Assembly (NCBI RefSeq): GCF_021869535.1
Contig: NW_026262734.1
Location: forward strand, 112,669,588 to 112,733,587
Direction of reading: 5' to 3'
Length of the DNA: 64,000 nt
Source: Mytilus californianus
Taxonomy: Eukaryota > Mollusca > Bivalvia > Mytilida > Mytilidae
The notes beneath the pieces were generated by a model. It was not told the DNA's origin, made no database searches, and saw nothing but the letters and a program-made list of their open reading frames with translations. Below, piece after piece: positions 61,486-64,000 of the stretch (its first letter is position 1; each line of letters starts with the position of its first letter). The position numbers were made by a program, and so were the translations under genes.

Positions 61486-61619
61486 AGTAAAGCGATTTTG
61501 ACGTGTATTGCAATTCCAAGTAGAATTTACTTTTGGACATTAAACGTTTCGAATGCGTATTAAACTAATTCAAATCAGTTAATAATGTGAATCGAATTCG
61601 AATTATGTGTGAACGCAGC
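61486..61619. mobile_element. Possible short MITE with CTGCRTTCACA ends
   Basis: CTGCATTCACAGTAAAGCG at the left and the inverse of CTGCGTTCACACATAATTCG at the right bound about 134 bp; the central part is rich in AATTCGAATT-type palindromes. Confidence 0.4.
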
Positions 61620-61789
61620 ATTGATATACAATGTATCTAAGAAATGAAGAATATTAAAAAAAGATGGAAAAAATATTTGTATTAAATTTGTTGCAATTTT
61701 TGTCTTGCCTTGACAAAGTCAAAAAGTGAGACATATATATATATATAGGCATGCTGTTTTGGCGGAATCAATAATGTATTAGTTTGTGA

Positions 61790-62595
61790 TTTTGTGATAA
61801 GGTCTGGTTTCTGGTAGGTCAATGACATTTTGTAAGTAGTTGTGTTAGCATAGGCACATCTCATTACCATAGAGAATATTTGGCCCCACCCCCTTAGTCA
61901 TGGTCTATTGACTTTGAAACTTTGCATAGTTTACATGTATATGTTTGTGATTAGGTCAGTTTAGGGGGAACCACTAGTGGTAGGTCAATGATATTTGGTG
62001 TGCAGTCGACTCGTATAAACTTTTTCATTTCTAATTTCCATTGAGATTATTTGGCCCCGCCCCCTCAATCATGCTCTTTTTACTTGGAAACTTATGTTAC
62101 TTTGAAATTTCATTTATTAGTTTTCGATTAGGTTAGTATTAGGGAAACCAATAGTGGAAGGTCAATGATAATTGGCATGTAGGTGTAGAAGCATTAGTAC
62201 GTCTCATTTCCATAGAGGATTTTTGGTCCTCAACCCTCAGTCATATGCATGATCTATTGACTTTGAAACTTTTACTTAGTTTACATGAATGAGTTTGTGA
62301 TTATTATGATTATGTCAGTTTATAATTACCAGTAATCTTAAGTCAAAGCTATTTGGTATGCGAACGTATTGGTATTCAAAAGTTTCATTTCCATGGATAT
62401 TATATAACCCCACCCCCTCATTATGGTTCATTGACTTAGAAATTGAATTTGTGTTAAGGTTTGTTTAAAGGGAACGACTTATGAAAAGTCAATGGTATTT
62501 GGTTTGCAGTTGAACAAGCATTGGCACCTTTCATTTCCATAGAGATTGTTTAGCCTTGTACTTTCAGTCATGGTTCATTGACTTTGAATATCACT
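61790..62595 (+). repeat. Degenerate tandem repeat, about five units of 150-182 bp
   Basis: AGGTCAATGATATTTGG-like, CATTTCCATAGAGATT-like, GGCCCC(A/G)CCCCCT and TGACTTTGAAACTT blocks recur in order (units near 61,816; 61,981; 62,158; 62,340; 62,490). Units are well diverged, so the array is old. Confidence 0.75.
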
Positions 62596-62716
62596 TACAT
62601 GTTAAAGTATTACTATTTTAAGTGTAACATTTGCATTATCAAAATAACAAATAGGCAAAACATTACGTTGTGTTAATAGCTTATTATAGATTAGACATGT
62701 GTAATTATTATAAAAA

Positions 62717-63330
62717 TAAGGAGATGTGGTATGATTGCCAATGAGACAACTATCCACCAAAATTCAAATGAAGTGGATGTAAGCAATTACAGGCAACCGT
62801 ACAGCCTTCAAAAATATATGTTGCATCATTGCTAGGCCATTATAACAACATCAGCATTTCTTGTAATACTAGTATACAAGAAAATTACACCATTTCAGAT
62901 AGTTTCAGGTATGATTTGATAATTGTGCATAGTGGCACCAGCTGATCCAACTAAAAGCGCTAATATGGCATATTCAAACTCTAGTACATAGTGGAATTAA
63001 ACCATACACCACTGTTGGACACCATAATTGAAATTATTATTCTGAAAAGAATATTCCTCCATGCAGCCTGCAACAATTAGCAAAACCTATACTGCATAGT
63101 AAGATATAAACGACCACGAAATGACAAATGTAAAACAATAAAACTAAAGCAGCCTGATTTATGTACACAACAATTATGAAAAATAAATATGATATACAGC
63201 AACAATCAACAATCACCAAATTACTGGGTCCTCACTATGGACAGGTACATACAGAATGTGGCGGGTTAAACATGTTAGCTGGAACAAAACTCTCCCCTAA
63301 CATGGGACAGTGTATGTGCATAATCTCAGA
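62717..63330 (+). repeat. Mussel GGAGATGTG repeat, interrupted copy
   Basis: It begins AAGGAGATGTGGTATGATTG with GAGACAACTATCCACC. The block order breaks at about 62,815-63,060, apparently with inserted sequence. It resumes with GCAACAATTAGCAAAACC, GCCTGATTTATGTACA, ATACAGAATGTGGCGGG and CATGGGACAGTG. Confidence 0.75.
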
Positions 63331-63443
63331 CATTGAATCTTTAAAAAATAAATTGGAAATAACTTTTGAAAGTGGTAGGATTGGATAGCAGAAACATTAC
63401 GGTACAAACATTATTTGATACTTGAGAAATAGCTGAGATATAT

Positions 63444-63613
63444 AGATTCTACCACTGCATCGAGTGTGATATGATATTTATCCACTCGAGACAGTCATGA
63501 CAGTTAAATTTTCAAATTTAAAACGCGAGGCTCGCCGAGCGTTTTAAATATTTAAAATTTAACTGTCGAGAGTGGATAAATATCGTATTTCACGAGATTT
63601 GGTGGTGGAATCT
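63444..63613. mobile_element. 170-bp hairpin element
   Basis: The outer arms AGATTCTACCAC and GTGGTGGAATCT, then CGAGTG.GATA.GATATTTATC and its inverse, then ACAGTTAAATTTT and AAAATTTAACTGT, close on the core AAACGCGAGGCTCGCCGAGC-GTTT. Nearly the whole length can fold back on itself. No target duplication could be fixed. Confidence 0.7.
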
Positions 63614-64000
63614 GTTTCTCTAATGATTTTCAAACAATATGCAGGCAAACTTATTCCGTCTTTTCGAATGATCTGTAAAAAGATGTGTTCTTTCTATGTG
63701 ACGTCATCAGGCATGGTCGCCTTTTTTCATGCCGTCACAATAGGAAATTCAGAGGAAAGCAAGTAAATTCGACGTCATAATCGGATTTTAACCAATGAAG
63801 AACTGAGATCAAACGAACCACACGTTGATTAAATTTTTTGTATACAATGGGTGCAGAAAGGGATAAATTGACGAAGAATTAGAGAAAAATATTTTCATCC
63901 ATTCTTCCGCTATATTCATCTTAACTTCTGCCAAGTTTACCTTTGATTTTTTTAATTAACTGCCTATAGCGCCTTTGGTGCTTTGATTTTAAAAGAGTTA
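63614..64000. other. Right edge of window, no gene
   Basis: Contains GACGTCATCAGGCATGG and TTCGACGTCATAATCGG, which look like repeat sequence. It ends in a third TTAACTGCCTATAGCGCC motif at 63,957 that is cut by the window end. Confidence 0.4.

Overview
This window looks like intergenic, repeat-saturated nuclear DNA of a bivalve mollusc, most likely a marine mussel (Mytilus or a close relative). The reasons are its AT-richness, the absence of any long intact reading frame, and many copies of dispersed repeats that I recall from mussel sequences, such as the one opening GGAGATGTGGTATGATTGCC. That attribution rests on memory of the repeats, not on a search. I see no intact protein-coding gene, rRNA, intact tRNA or CRISPR array. 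The only coding remnants are three broken transposon genes: a LINE reverse transcriptase (minus strand, 0.7-1.6 kb), a Penelope-like reverse transcriptase (plus strand, 5.9-7.2 kb) and a THAP/DDE transposase (plus strand, 47.5-49.3 kb).

The main architectural feature is a very large, nearly identical forward-inverted-forward structure. Copy A (about 12,322-20,670, forward) is followed by copy B (20,667-33,212, reverse complement). Next comes a 730-bp second copy of 5,967-6,696 (33,210-33,939), and then copy C (33,940-45,199, forward). The three junctions show 4, 3 and 1 bp of microhomology. This is the layout called duplication / inverted triplication / duplication with a templated insertion. 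The first junction also falls exactly at the TA-flanked end of a 3.57-kb terminal-inverted-repeat element (called Q here). The copies differ by only a few bases and by homopolymer lengths, so the event is either very young or an assembly product; reads across the junctions would decide.

Each copy carries the same nested transposons. A mussel tandem repeat is split by a 3.68-kb TTAA-flanked (piggyBac-like) element, which is itself split by a 1.38-kb hAT-like element. There is also a hAT-like MITE with TIR GGCGGATCCAG, a MITE with ATTCCGCAAGC ends, a 473-bp MITE (P), and Q with another 1.2-kb element (T) inside it.

Left of the structure (1-12.3 kb) lie the LINE fragment with its (ATT)n tail, SINE-like and MITE fragments, the Penelope remnant, and a 3.2-kb element bounded by TAGTAGGGTGCC ends. 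Right of it (45.2-64 kb) lie several MITEs, the THAP/DDE pseudogene, three tandem-repeat fields (147-158 bp, 121 bp with dimer higher order, about 170 bp) and a 170-bp perfect-looking hairpin element. This part also holds a striking 4.7-kb foldback element (55,686-60,404). Its core is a ~3.5-kb palindrome, it carries the 15-bp motif TGTCAGGAGTGCAAC twelve times, and it inserted with an AGTT duplication into a repeat whose uninterrupted paralogue lies 9 kb away.
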